From assembly GCA_002840685.1 (NCBI GenBank), contig PHBU01000005.1, positions 1-64,000 of the forward strand: 64,000 bases of DNA. The letters run 5' to 3'. The first letter of the stretch is position 1; each line of letters starts with the position of its first letter. Below the pieces are notes generated by a model. That model made no database searches. It saw only the letters and a list, made by a program, of their open reading frames with translations, and was not told where the DNA came from. The translations under genes were made by a program, and so were the position numbers. Below are positions 7,955-17,566 of this stretch, piece by piece. This DNA comes from Chloroflexi bacterium HGW-Chloroflexi-6 (GTDB lineage: Bacteria > Chloroflexota > Anaerolineae > Anaerolineales > Villigracilaceae).

Positions 7955-10567
7955 ATGAAAGTAAAATGGATCGGCCTGTTTTCAATTGTCGCCATTCTGG
8001 CAATGGGAATTACACCTGCAGTTAACGCTCAGGATGGTGTTTTCCCGATTGAACCACTTGTTCCGCCACCATCCGCGGAAACAGGCGAAATGGTTGATGA
8101 AACTCCCAAAGCCTGGTTCGTTGAGTTTTCCAGCGCGCCGGTTGCCGATGGAGGCTCGATTATCCAAACAAAAGCTGACAAAACCAATTTCCGCAATGCG
8201 GCCAAGAAATATGGCATTCTGTTTACCGAGCGATACGCTTTCGACACACTCTGGAACGGTCTTTCGATCTCTGTAAAACCGGGCGATGTCGGTAAACTTT
8301 CAGCACTGCCTGGCGTAAAAGCCGTTTACCCGGTATTTACTGTTCAAATCCCTGAAACAACGGATGCAGCCGACCCCGAACTAGCCACCGCGCTCGCGAT
8401 GACCGGAGCAGATGTAGCTCAATCGGAGCTCGGCTTTTCCGGCGCAGGTATCAAAGTTGCAGTGATGGATACCGGCCTTGATTACGACCACCCCGACCTG
8501 GGCGGCTGTTTTGGGGCTGGCTGCCGCGTTGTCACAGGCTGGGATTTTGTTGGCGATGACTTCAACGCCGATACAACCTCCCCGTCTTACAATCCGGTCA
8601 CATCGCCCGATCCTTTCCCGGATGACTGCAACGGTCACGGCACACACGTCTCCGGCATCATCGGCGCAGATGGGGATGTTGTCGGTGTGGCACCCGGCGT
8701 GACCTTCGGCGCGTACCGCGTCTTTGGCTGCGAGGGCTCGACCACAGCCGATATCATGATTGCCGCCATGGAGATGGCGCTCAAAGACAAGATGGATGTG
8801 CTCAACATGAGCATTGGCTCTTCCTTCACCTGGCCCCAATACCCGACCGCCACTGCTGCCGACCGGCTGGTCAAAAAAGGCATGGTGGTTGTGGCCTCAA
8901 TTGGTAACAGCGGCGCAAACGGTTTGTATTCAGCCGGCGCGCCCGGCCTGGGTAAGGATGTGATCGGTGTGGCGTCATTTGATAACACCCACGTTGCCCT
9001 GAATGTCTTTACCATCTCCCCGGACGATGCCCCAATCGGTTATGCCCCGGCATCCGGTTCTCCGCTTCCGCCAACCAGTGGAACCTACCCAATGGCCCGC
9101 ACCGGAACAGCCACCACCACAAATGACGCCTGCAACGCGGTAGCGCCCGCCCCCGGCAGCCTGACCGGCATGGTGGCGTTGGTCCGGCGCGGCACATGTA
9201 CGTTCTATGAAAAAGCGTTTAACGCCCAACAAGCCGGGGCCGTCGCTGTCGTTCTGTACAACAACAGCGCAGGCCGCTTCTCGGCCACGGTAGCCGGCAC
9301 ACCGGCAATCACCATCCCGGTGGTTTCGATCTCAGACACAGAAGGTGTGCTGATCAACAACCATCTGGCCCTAGGCCCCGTCGATATGACCTGGACCGAC
9401 CAGTTTGGGACTTTCCTCAATCCGACAGGCGGACTGATCTCATCCTTCAGTTCGTACGGTCTCTCGCCCGATCTCGATCTCAAACCCGATATCGGCGCAC
9501 CGGGCGGCTTGATCCGCTCGACGTACCCACTTGAATCAGGCGGCTACGCCACGATCAGCGGCACATCCATGGCTTCTCCACATGTTGCGGGTGCAGCAGC
9601 GCTGTTCTTGCAGGCCAGACCGGGCGCCAGCCCGTATGAAGTGCGCGACGTTCTGCAAAACAGCGCCGACCCCAAGAATTGGTCGCTTAACCCAGGGATT
9701 GGCTTGCTCGATCATGTCCACCGTCAGGGCGCGGGCATGCTGGATATTGACGATGCCATCCTATCCACAACCACCGTCACTCCGGCCAAGATCGCAACCG
9801 GTGAGGGCCAGGCTGGCGCGTTCGTTCAGGATTTGACGATCGAAAATTCCAGTGATTCGGATGTGACGTACAATCTGGCTTACGTCAACGCGATCTCGAC
9901 CGGCGGCGTGATCACCCCAAGTTTCTTCGGCTCGAATGCTTCCGTAGCCTTCAGCGCGGCCAGTGTGGCTGTCCCAGCTGGCGGCACTGCCTCTGTAACG
10001 GCAACCATCAACCCGGCCAGCGGACCCGTCAATGGGCAGTACGGCGGCTACATCGTCTTGACACCACAGGGCGGCGGACAAATCTACCGTGTGCCGTTTG
10101 CCGGTTTTGTGGGTGATTATCAGGGTATTCAGGCCCTTACCCCAACTCCGTACGGCTTCCCGTGGCTCGCCTACCTGGATGGCGGTTCCTATAACCAGTT
10201 GGTCAACACCAGCGATTGGACTTTCTCGATGCAGGGCGACGACATCCCCTACATTCTGATCCACTTCGAGCATCAGGTTCAGGTATTCCAGGTTGAGATT
10301 CACAAAGCCAATGGCGATCTTGTTCACCCTGTCTTTAGCGATGCCATTTACGAAGAGTTCCTGCCGCGCAATTCCACCAGCACGGGCTTCTTCGCTTTCG
10401 CCTGGGATGGCACCCGCCTCCACAATAACGGCAACGATAACGTTAAGATCGTGCCCGACGGCCAGTACTACTTGGTGGTGAACGCCCTCAAGGCAAATGG
10501 CGACCCGGGCAACCCCGCCCACTGGGAAACCTGGACCTCGCCGGTGATCGAGATCGATCGTCCGTAG
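7955..10567 (+). CDS. Secreted S8 family subtilisin-like serine protease with PA domain
   Basis: The 870-residue precursor starts with a signal peptide (about residues 1-25, cut after VNA). An inhibitor-type propeptide follows (about 47-135). The S8 catalytic domain has Asp172 (MDTGLDYDHPDL), His228 (GHGTHVSG) and Ser538 (GTSMASPHVAG). A protease-associated insert lies between His and Ser (about 380-470, with VALVRRGTCTFYEKA). The C-terminal third (about 600-870) looks like Fn3-type beta-sandwiches, as in lactocepin-like enzymes. No anchor is visible, so it is probably released or held by other proteins. AAAGGAGA lies nine bases before the ATG. It is preceded by a c-di-GMP riboswitch, so expression probably follows sessile/motile signalling. 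Confidence 0.95.
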   Translation: MKVKWIGLFSIVAILAMGITPAVNAQDGVFPIEPLVPPPSAETGEMVDETPKAWFVEFSSAPVADGGSIIQTKADKTNFRNAAKKYGILFTERYAFDTLWNGLSISVKPGDVGKLSALPGVKAVYPVFTVQIPETTDAADPELATALAMTGADVAQSELGFSGAGIKVAVMDTGLDYDHPDLGGCFGAGCRVVTGWDFVGDDFNADTTSPSYNPVTSPDPFPDDCNGHGTHVSGIIGADGDVVGVAPGVTFGAYRVFGCEGSTTADIMIAAMEMALKDKMDVLNMSIGSSFTWPQYPTATAADRLVKKGMVVVASIGNSGANGLYSAGAPGLGKDVIGVASFDNTHVALNVFTISPDDAPIGYAPASGSPLPPTSGTYPMARTGTATTTNDACNAVAPAPGSLTGMVALVRRGTCTFYEKAFNAQQAGAVAVVLYNNSAGRFSATVAGTPAITIPVVSISDTEGVLINNHLALGPVDMTWTDQFGTFLNPTGGLISSFSSYGLSPDLDLKPDIGAPGGLIRSTYPLESGGYATISGTSMASPHVAGAAALFLQARPGASPYEVRDVLQNSADPKNWSLNPGIGLLDHVHRQGAGMLDIDDAILSTTTVTPAKIATGEGQAGAFVQDLTIENSSDSDVTYNLAYVNAISTGGVITPSFFGSNASVAFSAASVAVPAGGTASVTATINPASGPVNGQYGGYIVLTPQGGGQIYRVPFAGFVGDYQGIQALTPTPYGFPWLAYLDGGSYNQLVNTSDWTFSMQGDDIPYILIHFEHQVQVFQVEIHKANGDLVHPVFSDAIYEEFLPRNSTSTGFFAFAWDGTRLHNNGNDNVKIVPDGQYYLVVNALKANGDPGNPAHWETWTSPVIEIDRP

Positions 10568-10597
10568 TCGTCACCAAATCAATTTACAGAAACACAA

Positions 10598-10636
10598 CAG
10601 GCTGGCGGAGAATTCTCCGCCAGCCTGAACTTTTAA
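10598..10636 (+). terminator. Intrinsic terminator after the protease gene
   Basis: CAGGCTGGCGGAG, AATT, CTCCGCCAGCCTG is a perfect 13-bp-arm hairpin (10598-10627) followed by a T-rich stretch, 31 bases after the protease stop codon. Confidence 0.88.
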
Positions 10637-10699
10637 CTCTGCCTTCTATACCTTAACCGCTTTGGGGTAGAATATCCGGCATTCTGCATCGGAGCAAAC

Positions 10700-11587
10700 A
10701 TGATCAACAAAAAAGCCATTATCTACATCGAAGCCCTGTTCGCGGTTGTCATCTGGGGCGCAAATTTTGTTGCCACCAAAGATGTCGTCCGCGAAATCTC
10801 GCCCGTTACCATTATCTGGCTGCGCTTTGGCATGGGATTTCTCATCCTGGGCGCGGCAACCGCCTGGCGCAAACAATTTGCCCTGCCCCAAAAAGGCGAG
10901 TGGGCTTACCTGGCCCTGCTCGGCTTTCTTGGCATCACCTTCCATCAGTGGCTGCAAGCCACCGGATTGGTGACCGCGGCCGCCACCACCACCGCCTGGA
11001 TCGTCGCCACCATCCCGGTCTTCACTGCCCTGCTGGGCTGGCTGGTCTTGCGCGAAAAGCTGGGCTGGCTGGCCATCGTCGGGATTGTGCTGGCGGCCTT
11101 CGGCGTGCTGCTGATCGTCAGCAAGGGAAATTTATCAGCCCTGGCAACCGGGGATTTCGGCACAACTGGCGATTTTCTGGTGCTGATCAGCGCGGTCAAC
11201 TGGGCCATCTTCTCGGTGCTCTCGCGGCGCGGATTGGCATCCCAACCGGCAGCGCGCATGATGTTCTACGTCATGTTCTTCGGCTGGCTGTTCACCAGCC
11301 TGTGGCTGTTCGGTTTTGGCCCCGGCTTAAGCGAAATTCCCCAACTCTCAACACGAGGCTGGGGAAATATTCTGGTTTTGGGTATTTTGGGTTCGGGGCT
11401 GGCTTACATCGCCTGGTTCGACGCGTTGCGTGAAATCCCGGCTTCGCGGCTGAGCGCCTTCATTTATATCGAGCCATTGGTGACCGTGCTGGTCGCCGCG
11501 CTGTGGATCAACGAAACCATCAGCGCTGCCTCGCTGATCGGCGGAGGCATCGTCATTCTGGGGGTTTACCTGGTCAACCGGCGTTAA
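10700..11587 (+). CDS. EamA family transporter (DMT superfamily)
   Basis: The 295-residue protein has ten predicted membrane helices as two EamA repeats. The first begins IEALFAVVIWGANFVATKD, and the second begins FGTTGDFLVLISAVNWAIFSVLSRR. Members export or import amino acids, metabolites or nucleotide sugars; the substrate cannot be read from sequence. The stop codon overlaps the stop of the converging CDGSH gene by four bases (TTAA). A second EamA gene lies at 48328. Confidence 0.92.
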   Translation: MINKKAIIYIEALFAVVIWGANFVATKDVVREISPVTIIWLRFGMGFLILGAATAWRKQFALPQKGEWAYLALLGFLGITFHQWLQATGLVTAAATTTAWIVATIPVFTALLGWLVLREKLGWLAIVGIVLAAFGVLLIVSKGNLSALATGDFGTTGDFLVLISAVNWAIFSVLSRRGLASQPAARMMFYVMFFGWLFTSLWLFGFGPGLSEIPQLSTRGWGNILVLGILGSGLAYIAWFDALREIPASRLSAFIYIEPLVTVLVAALWINETISAASLIGGGIVILGVYLVNRR

Positions 11588-11781
11588 TCTTCCTTCTTTT
11601 CTTCCTTGGGCGCTGAGACGATCACCGGCCCAACCGACGATTTGAGCGTCTTGTGCGTGCCGTCGCAAAACGGAAAATCTCCGGAGCCAAAACAGCGGCA
11701 CAGGGCCACCTTCTCTCCAGCGGCAAGTTTGACTTCTGTACGCAAGTGTCCATTGCGTTCTTCAGTAGAATGTTCAGCCAT
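11584..11781 (-). CDS. CDGSH iron-sulfur domain protein
   Basis: The 65-residue protein is essentially one CDGSH domain: CRCFGSGDFPFCDGTHK supplies the three Cys and one His that hold a [2Fe-2S] cluster in this family. Bacterial members are small redox or cluster-transfer proteins. I chose the ATG at 11781 because AGGAG lies seven bases upstream; an in-frame ATG at 11808 has no such site. The C terminus is a charged KEEKKED tail. It overlaps the EamA stop codon head-on. Confidence 0.93.
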   Translation of the reverse strand: MAEHSTEERNGHLRTEVKLAAGEKVALCRCFGSGDFPFCDGTHKTLKSSVGPVIVSAPKEEKKED

Positions 11782-11808
11782 GTTATCGCTCCTTTTGTGT
11801 GACAACAT

Positions 11809-11820
11809 TATAATGCGGGT
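11809..11820 (+). promoter_or_regulatory. -10 box of a leaderless promoter
   Basis: TATAAT (11809-11814), six bases, then ATG at 11821. No ribosome site lies between, so the transcript would start at or beside the start codon. Confidence 0.6.
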
Positions 11821-12573
11821 ATGTTACACGCGCGAACCACTTCCGGCGGCAAAGTCGAGCCCACCCCAAACGGCTGGCAATTCGAAATTACGGAGGGAGG
11901 CCCTGCGGCCTATCGCCTGGCCCAACTGGACGACTACACGCTACTAGCGCGTCGCCGTTTCGCGTGGCGGGAGCGGGCTACCCTTCACCTGCGCTGCCGT
12001 GTAAGCGACTCTGCACTGCCTGGCACCTGGGGATTCGGCTTTTGGAACGATCCGTTCGCGCTTTCACTCGGCCTGCAAGGCGCTGCCCGGCGTCTGCCGG
12101 TTCTACCGAACACCTGCTGGTTTTTCCACGCTTCGGAACAAAATCACCTGTCGTTTGCCCAGGGTCAGCCCGCCAGCGGATTTTTGGCGCAGGCGTTCTC
12201 GTCGCCGCGCATCCCGCCCGCGCTGCTGGCGCCCGGGGTTTTTGCGAGTCCGCTGTTGCTGATCCGTCCACTCTCAAAGTGGCTGCGTGCCAATATCGCG
12301 GCGAGACTGATCCGCGAGGACGCCAAGCGCATCAGCGTGGATGTAACCGAATGGCACGAGTACAGGCTAAAGTGGAGCCCGACCCGCGTGGAATACGCCA
12401 TCGACGGCGAAACTGTATTCGAAACGGCTGCCAGCCCCAAAGGGCCGCTCGGCCTGGTCATCTGGATCGACAATCAATATGCCGCCTGGCTACCGGACGG
12501 TTCACTCGGCATGGGCGCCCTGCCCAACCCGGCAGCCTGGATGGAGATCAGCGAGCTGAAAGTTGCAACATAA
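11821..12573 (+). CDS. Concanavalin-like (GH16-like) domain protein, no assigned activity
   Basis: A 250-residue soluble protein without signal peptide. The C-terminal part (ISVDVTEWHEYRLKWSPTRV, then YAIDGETVFET and GLVIWIDNQYAAW) strongly recalls the jelly-roll strands of glycoside hydrolase family 16 and related lectin folds. The GH16 catalytic ExDxE motif is not present, so hydrolase activity is doubtful. It may be a sugar-binding or structural relative. It starts directly behind a TATAAT box, divergent from the CDGSH gene. Confidence 0.7.
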   Translation: MLHARTTSGGKVEPTPNGWQFEITEGGPAAYRLAQLDDYTLLARRRFAWRERATLHLRCRVSDSALPGTWGFGFWNDPFALSLGLQGAARRLPVLPNTCWFFHASEQNHLSFAQGQPASGFLAQAFSSPRIPPALLAPGVFASPLLLIRPLSKWLRANIAARLIREDAKRISVDVTEWHEYRLKWSPTRVEYAIDGETVFETAASPKGPLGLVIWIDNQYAAWLPDGSLGMGALPNPAAWMEISELKVAT

Positions 12574-12602
12574 AAGGCCCCGGCTTTCCGCCAGGGCCTT
12601 TT
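12572..12602. terminator. Bidirectional intrinsic terminator
   Basis: AAAAGGCCC ... GGGCCTTTT inverted repeat between two converging genes (11821-12573 and 12617-13747); A/T runs on both flanks allow use in both directions. Confidence 0.85.
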
Positions 12603-12616
12603 ATGTTGTCTGGGAA

Positions 12617-13747
12617 TTATTTCTTCGATTTGGCTTTTTCTTTGAAATAATTAAAACCTGCGATCAGCAGCCCGATGCCGAGGGCGGTTGCCCCGAACCA
12701 GTTGATATCGAACGGCAGGTTGAACTGACGGAAAGCCAGATCGAGCACGATCCCGAGGATGAACATACCGCCAAACATGCGGTTGTGGTAGAAGGCAAAG
12801 CCCGAGAACCAGGTCGGCCAGAAAAGTTCGAAACCGGCTGGCGGGCCTTCAGGGCGCGGCTTGCTCAGCACGGCAATCGCATAAAAAGCGCGTTTGATGC
12901 CAAAAAACACCAGGAGCATAAAGACCGAGAAATAGCCGGTCACAACCAGGTACGTGACCAGGGCGTAAGCGATCAGGATGGTTGCCATGGTGGTGTAGCG
13001 GGCAAAGGTCTGACCAACGCGGACGGGGTAGGTGCCAACACCCTTCTTCTTATCGTCATCGAGCTTGTCGGTGTGCTTGGCAACGTTGATGCTGGCAACG
13101 CTCAAGCCAAACGGAACGCCTGCCAGGGCTGCCATCCAGATGTTTTCGGGAACAAAACTGCCCGCGCCCAACGAAAGCACCAGGTAGACCCCCGCAACCA
13201 TGATCGGGCCCCAGATCAGAAAGATCGACAGTTCGCCAACCGCCCAGTATTTCATCGGCCAGGTATAGAAAAGCAGGACGAGAGCACCAAAGGCAAACAG
13301 GCCGATTACCCACGGGTTGGCCTGGGTATACCAGAGCGCAAACACACCTGAAAGAAATGCGATCAGTCCGCTGGCCAAAAACCACTGGATCTGCTGGGAT
13401 TTTGTCCAAAAACCCTGGACAAGGGGATGAACACCATATTGGGTGCGGAAATAGTTATCTTTATCGACTCCGCGGCTGAAATCGGTGTAGTCATTGAGCA
13501 GGTTGTTCGTTCCGTGAGCGATGAACAGCCCCAGGGTGACGATCAGCCAGGGCCAGAACGAGAAAACGCCGTCGCGCCAGGCCAGCACACCGCCAATGAT
13601 GGAGGAATAGATCGTGACCGCAGTCACGGCTGAGCGGGTGGCGATCAGCCACTTGGAAACAATATCAAGAGAATCCCACTCCTGCTTGTCATCCATTTTG
13701 ATGAGTTCCCAGGAGGCTTTCTTCCACATTGAGAAATTAATACCCAT
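12617..13747 (-). CDS. UbiA family prenyltransferase (MenA-like)
   Basis: The 376-residue membrane protein transfers a polyprenyl chain to an aromatic or similar acceptor. It has the first Asp-rich motif NDYTDFSRGVD and the second DKLDDDKKKG, which bind Mg-diphosphate in UbiA enzymes, and about eight to nine membrane helices. The N terminus is about 40 residues longer than usual and the C terminus ends EKAKSKK. MenA (menaquinone) is the best guess, though no men genes are adjacent. The ATG at 13747 is preferred because AAGGA precedes it; an ATG at 13765 overlaps that site. Confidence 0.85.
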   Translation of the reverse strand: MGINFSMWKKASWELIKMDDKQEWDSLDIVSKWLIATRSAVTAVTIYSSIIGGVLAWRDGVFSFWPWLIVTLGLFIAHGTNNLLNDYTDFSRGVDKDNYFRTQYGVHPLVQGFWTKSQQIQWFLASGLIAFLSGVFALWYTQANPWVIGLFAFGALVLLFYTWPMKYWAVGELSIFLIWGPIMVAGVYLVLSLGAGSFVPENIWMAALAGVPFGLSVASINVAKHTDKLDDDKKKGVGTYPVRVGQTFARYTTMATILIAYALVTYLVVTGYFSVFMLLVFFGIKRAFYAIAVLSKPRPEGPPAGFELFWPTWFSGFAFYHNRMFGGMFILGIVLDLAFRQFNLPFDINWFGATALGIGLLIAGFNYFKEKAKSKK

Positions 13748-13963
13748 AGAAAAATGTCCTTTCAATACGACAGGCCGAAAATTTTAGCTGAAGCTATGTG
13801 AAATCATACACTTTTGTCCAGATTTTGTTAAGGTTAATTATTATCACCCCCGGTGATGAAAAGAAAAGCAAAATGATTAGCCCGCCGCCATAAAACCCTG
13901 CCGCCCACCACCTATCGCTTCCGGCTTTCATGGAGTATGATGGAGTTGTTCAAGGAGTTCGGA

Positions 13964-14428
13964 ATGACAGACAACACCCGCATTACACACGAATGCGCCC
14001 TGCAAGATTTCAACAAGGCGCTGAGTGCTGCAATGCGCTCGCATATTGCTGAGTATAAGATCGGTGACATCGAATCATCCATCAAAATGTGTTGCGAAAC
14101 CGAAGCCGTCCAAAAGAAAAAAGGTGTTTTTGGCGGATCAGAAAAAGCCCTGCAGGGCTTGATCCTGACAGAACACTGGTTGATCTGGGCAGAAACAGTT
14201 GGCGGAAAAGCCACTACCGCGGGTTCTGCCAGGCTTGACCAGATCGACATGCGTGATTACGAAAGCACCGCCATGTTTGGTATTATCCCTGATTCCGGGG
14301 TTAATATCACCGGGCGCTACAGCGACTCCAATCAGACCGGGCAATTTTTTATTGGCCTGGATACCAGCCCCGCAGGCAAAAAATTCCGCGAATTGCTGCG
14401 CGAGGCCATAAAAAATTCTAAAGAATAA
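13964..14428 (+). CDS. Conserved hypothetical protein, PH-like fold possible
   Basis: I do not recognise this 154-residue soluble protein. It has a helical first part (residues 1-40), then alternating hydrophobic strands (GLILTEHWLIWAETVGGK, then DYESTAMFGIIPDSGVNIT), and a final amphipathic helix (GKKFRELLREAI). That order resembles PH-like domains. The ATG at 13964 has AAGGAG six bases upstream, so I prefer it to the ATG at 13937. It ends nine bases before the helicase GTG, so the two may be co-transcribed. Confidence 0.65.
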   Translation: MTDNTRITHECALQDFNKALSAAMRSHIAEYKIGDIESSIKMCCETEAVQKKKGVFGGSEKALQGLILTEHWLIWAETVGGKATTAGSARLDQIDMRDYESTAMFGIIPDSGVNITGRYSDSNQTGQFFIGLDTSPAGKKFRELLREAIKNSKE

Positions 14429-14437
14429 GGAAATATC

Positions 14438-15670
14438 GTGAATTTCAACCAATTTAATCTGGATTCCCGCCTGATGGCCGGAATCAGCCGCGCCGGATAC
14501 GAAACACCCACCCCGGTGCAAGAACAAGCCATTCCCGCCGCAATGGAAGGCCACGACCTGATCGCCACCGCCCAGACCGGCACCGGCAAAACCGCAACCT
14601 TCGTCTTACCCATATTGCACAAGCTGCTGAGCGGTTCCCGCCACAAGGCCCGCGCCCTGATCGTGACCCCCACCCGCGAGCTGGCCGAACAGATCAACGA
14701 CAACATCCGCACTTTGAGTACGGGAACAAACCTGCGCTCCGCCACCATTTACGGGGGCGTGGGCACCGCGCCACAGATCAAATCGCTCAAAATGGGCGTT
14801 GAAATCCTGGTCGCCTGCCCCGGACGCCTGCTCGACCTGGCCGCCCAGGGCTTTGCCCGCTTGGGAGATATCGAGATCCTGGTTCTGGATGAGGCCGACC
14901 GCATGTTCGATATGGGTTTCATGCCAGATGTGCGCCGCATCATCAAGCTCATCCCGGCCAAACGGCAGACGATGCTTTTCTCGGCCACGTTTCCGCAAGA
15001 AGTGGAAAAACTGGCCGCTGAAACGTTAAGCGCTCCCAAACGGATCGCGGTCGGGATGACCCGCCCGGCGCATACTGTTACACATGCCCTGTATCCCGTT
15101 CAGAAGCATCTCAAAACCGCGCTAACCTTCGAGATCCTCAAGCAGACCGATACCAACTCGGTGCTGATCTTTGCGCGCACCCGCCACCGCGCCCAAAGCC
15201 TGGCCACCAAACTTTTGCATGAGGGCTACCGCGTCACCAGCCTGCATTCCGACCGGACGCAAGGCCAGCGCCAATCGGCCCTGAGCGGATTCAAAGACGG
15301 CCGCTACCAGATCATGGTCGCGACCGACATCGCCGCCCGCGGGTTGGATGTCGAGAGCATCTCGCACGTCATCAACTTCGATATGCCCGACACCGCCGAT
15401 GCCTACATCCACCGCATCGGGCGCACCGGTCGCGCCGAACGCACCGGCGATGCCTTTACCCTGGTCACCCCCGACGATGAAGAAATGGTGCGGGAACTCG
15501 AAAAGATCATGAAGGCGCGCCTGCCGCGTGAGGTTATCGAGGGTTTCAATTACAACGTGCCTGCCCCGATCCAGCTCAACCAACCTGCCCCGCGCGCGCC
15601 CAAACCCATCCAACACCGCCCGGCCGCAACGCACAGCAGAGACCGCAAACCGCATCCGCCGCGCAGATAG
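14438..15670 (+). CDS. DEAD-box ATP-dependent RNA helicase (RhlE-like)
   Basis: The 410-residue helicase has the full motif set: Q motif ([13 protein letters not shown]), I (AQTGTGKT), Ia (PTRELAEQ), II (DEAD, in [13 protein letters not shown]), III (SAT), V ([10 protein letters not shown]) and VI ([11 protein letters not shown]). A short basic, Pro-rich tail ([16 protein letters not shown]) likely binds RNA. It unwinds or remodels RNA in ribosome assembly or decay. Translation starts at GTG 14438 with AAGGA eight bases upstream. The size and short tail fit RhlE. Confidence 0.95.
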   Translation: MNFNQFNLDSRLMAGISRAGYETPTPVQEQAIPAAMEGHDLIATAQTGTGKTATFVLPILHKLLSGSRHKARALIVTPTRELAEQINDNIRTLSTGTNLRSATIYGGVGTAPQIKSLKMGVEILVACPGRLLDLAAQGFARLGDIEILVLDEADRMFDMGFMPDVRRIIKLIPAKRQTMLFSATFPQEVEKLAAETLSAPKRIAVGMTRPAHTVTHALYPVQKHLKTALTFEILKQTDTNSVLIFARTRHRAQSLATKLLHEGYRVTSLHSDRTQGQRQSALSGFKDGRYQIMVATDIAARGLDVESISHVINFDMPDTADAYIHRIGRTGRAERTGDAFTLVTPDDEEMVRELEKIMKARLPREVIEGFNYNVPAPIQLNQPAPRAPKPIQHRPAATHSRDRKPHPPRR

Positions 15671-15717
15671 AACACAGCTTTTCTACAATCCATCTATATT
15701 ATTCACGGGAGGCAACT

Positions 15718-16710
15718 TTGAATCTGATCACTGGCGCAACCGGTCATCTGGGCAATGTTCTCATCCGGCAACTTTTAGAGCGCGGGCAAAAAGTCCGCGC
15801 TTTTGTATTGCCCAACGACAACCTGACCCCCATCCAGGGACAGGATGTCGAAATCGTCTATGGCAACGTGCTCGACCCGGCTTCGATCGAGAGCGCCCTG
15901 CAAGGGGTGGACGTGGCTTACCACCTGGCAGCCATGATCACGATCATGCCGGGCAAAAACGAGAAGGTTCAGCGCGTCAACGTTGAGGGCACTCGCAATA
16001 TGCTGGCCGCCGTCAAAAAAACCGGCGTGCGGCGCTTTATTTACACCAGTTCGATCCATGCCATCCAGCGCGCGCCACACGGGGTGACCATTGACGAAAC
16101 CCTGCCGTACGACCCCAACAATCCCTACGGGGCCTACGATACATCCAAGGCCCAGGCCAGTTTGCTGGTGGAACAGGCCGCCCGCGACGGGCTGGATGCG
16201 GTCCTGATCTGCCCGACCGGCGTGATCGGCCCGTATGATTTCCGCGTTTCTCTGCTCGGCTCCTGGTTCTTAAGCTACTGGAACAACCGGCCTGTGCAGT
16301 ACTTCGAGGGCGGATACGATTACGTCGATGTGCGCGATGTCGCGGCCGGGATGATCGCCGCGGCCGAAAAGGGACGCCGGGGTGAGAGCTACCTGCTAAG
16401 CGGTGCATACCTGAGCAACCAGGATCTGGTCGAAACCGGGCGAAGGTTGGTCGGCGGGACCTATAAGCTTCTTAAGCTGCCCCTGACGCTGATCCATTTC
16501 CTGGCGCAGATCCTGCCGCATTATTATCGCATCAGCAAAAAATCTCCGCTGCTGACGCCCTATTCGATCGAAGTTTTGCAAAGCAACTCAGCCATCAGCC
16601 ACGCCAAAGCCGCCCGCGAGCTGGGATACAATCCGCGCCCGCTGGTGGATTCGCTCAGGGATGCCCTGGCCTGGTTCAAAGAAAATCGCGGACAGTTGAT
16701 ATACAGTTAA
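15718..16710 (+). CDS. NAD-dependent epimerase/dehydratase family (extended SDR)
   Basis: The 330-residue protein starts with the Rossmann motif TGATGHLGNVLI and has the extended-SDR catalytic YxxxK as YDTSKAQAS with an upstream Ser (YTSSIHA). It probably oxidises or epimerises a sugar nucleotide, or a steroid- or flavonoid-like alcohol; substrate is open. Translation starts at TTG 15718, supported by GGGAGG seven bases before it. It lies downstream of the helicase and ends at the start of the lipoprotein gene, so these three may share a transcript. Confidence 0.88.
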   Translation: MNLITGATGHLGNVLIRQLLERGQKVRAFVLPNDNLTPIQGQDVEIVYGNVLDPASIESALQGVDVAYHLAAMITIMPGKNEKVQRVNVEGTRNMLAAVKKTGVRRFIYTSSIHAIQRAPHGVTIDETLPYDPNNPYGAYDTSKAQASLLVEQAARDGLDAVLICPTGVIGPYDFRVSLLGSWFLSYWNNRPVQYFEGGYDYVDVRDVAAGMIAAAEKGRRGESYLLSGAYLSNQDLVETGRRLVGGTYKLLKLPLTLIHFLAQILPHYYRISKKSPLLTPYSIEVLQSNSAISHAKAARELGYNPRPLVDSLRDALAWFKENRGQLIYS

Positions 16711-16718
16711 TGAGGCTC

Positions 16719-17495
16719 ATGAAAAAGATATTACTCCCCTGCCTGCTTCTCATGCTCGTCCTGGCCGCCTGCGCCCCGGCCGAGTTGGCGACCGCAACAT
16801 CCGAACCAGCAACGCCGCAGGCCAGCGAAACGCCCAGCCCTGAGCCGAGCAGCACATCCACGCCGCTGCCGACCGAAACGGAAACGCCGCCCCCCAGCAG
16901 CACCCCCCTCCCGAGCGAAACGCCCTCGCCGGAGCCGACGCCCACTTACGCCATCCTGCGCGGAACAGTCAACGTTGAAAAAGTCAGCTGCCGCTACGGG
17001 CCAGGCGCGATGTATCTCTACCTGTATGGCATGGTCCAGGGCGCCAATCAGGATGTTATCGGCCGCAACGAGCAGGGAACCTGGGCCCTGACCATGTCGC
17101 GCGGCGACAACAAATCGTGCTGGGTCAAGACCGACCTGATGGATCTCAATGGCGAGATCATGAGCGTCCAGCCGATCGACCCGGACGATTACAACCTGCC
17201 AAAATCCCCGTTCTACGGGCCGCTGACCAATGTCGGCGCCAAACGCAACGGCAACGAAGTTGTCGTCAGTTGGAATCCGCTGATCTTGCGCGCCGGGGAC
17301 GATTCGCTCCAGACACCGTATGTTTTACAGGTCTGGGTCTGCCGCGCCGGAGAAATTGTGATGGAATCGCTAGGCGCATATGAGACAAGCATCTCGGTCG
17401 TCGACGAGCCCGGCTGTGCGGAACCATCCCACGGGCGCATTACCTCCGCTGAAAAGCACGGCTATACCAAATTTGTCGAAATCCCCTGGCCGTAA
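16719..17495 (+). CDS. Lipoprotein with Ser/Thr/Pro linker, SH3-like domain and Fn3-like C terminus
   Basis: The 258-residue protein has a lipoprotein signal peptide with lipobox VLAAC near residue 20. A linker rich in Thr, Pro, Ser and Glu follows (about 22-75), a likely wall-spanning spacer. An SH3b-like stretch follows (LRGTVNVEKVSCRYGPGAMY). The C-terminal beta domain contains NEVVVSWNPL and VLQVWVCRAGE, resembling Fn3. It is probably displayed on the cell surface. I prefer the ATG at 16719 since GAGG precedes it; an ATG at 16710 overlaps the epimerase stop. Function unknown. Confidence 0.85.
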   Translation: MKKILLPCLLLMLVLAACAPAELATATSEPATPQASETPSPEPSSTSTPLPTETETPPPSSTPLPSETPSPEPTPTYAILRGTVNVEKVSCRYGPGAMYLYLYGMVQGANQDVIGRNEQGTWALTMSRGDNKSCWVKTDLMDLNGEIMSVQPIDPDDYNLPKSPFYGPLTNVGAKRNGNEVVVSWNPLILRAGDDSLQTPYVLQVWVCRAGEIVMESLGAYETSISVVDEPGCAEPSHGRITSAEKHGYTKFVEIPWP

Positions 17496-17502
17496 AAAAT
17501 CA

Positions 17503-17541
17503 AAAAAAATCCCCGCATCTAAAAAGGATGCGGGGATTTTT
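17503..17541. terminator. Bidirectional intrinsic terminator
   Basis: AAAAAATCCCCGCATC, a TAAAAAG loop, GATGCGGGGATTTTT: a strong hairpin between the converging lipoprotein and glycosyltransferase genes, with A and T runs on both sides. Confidence 0.92.
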
Positions 17542-17566
17542 CATTTAACAGAGTTAAAAATCAGGC

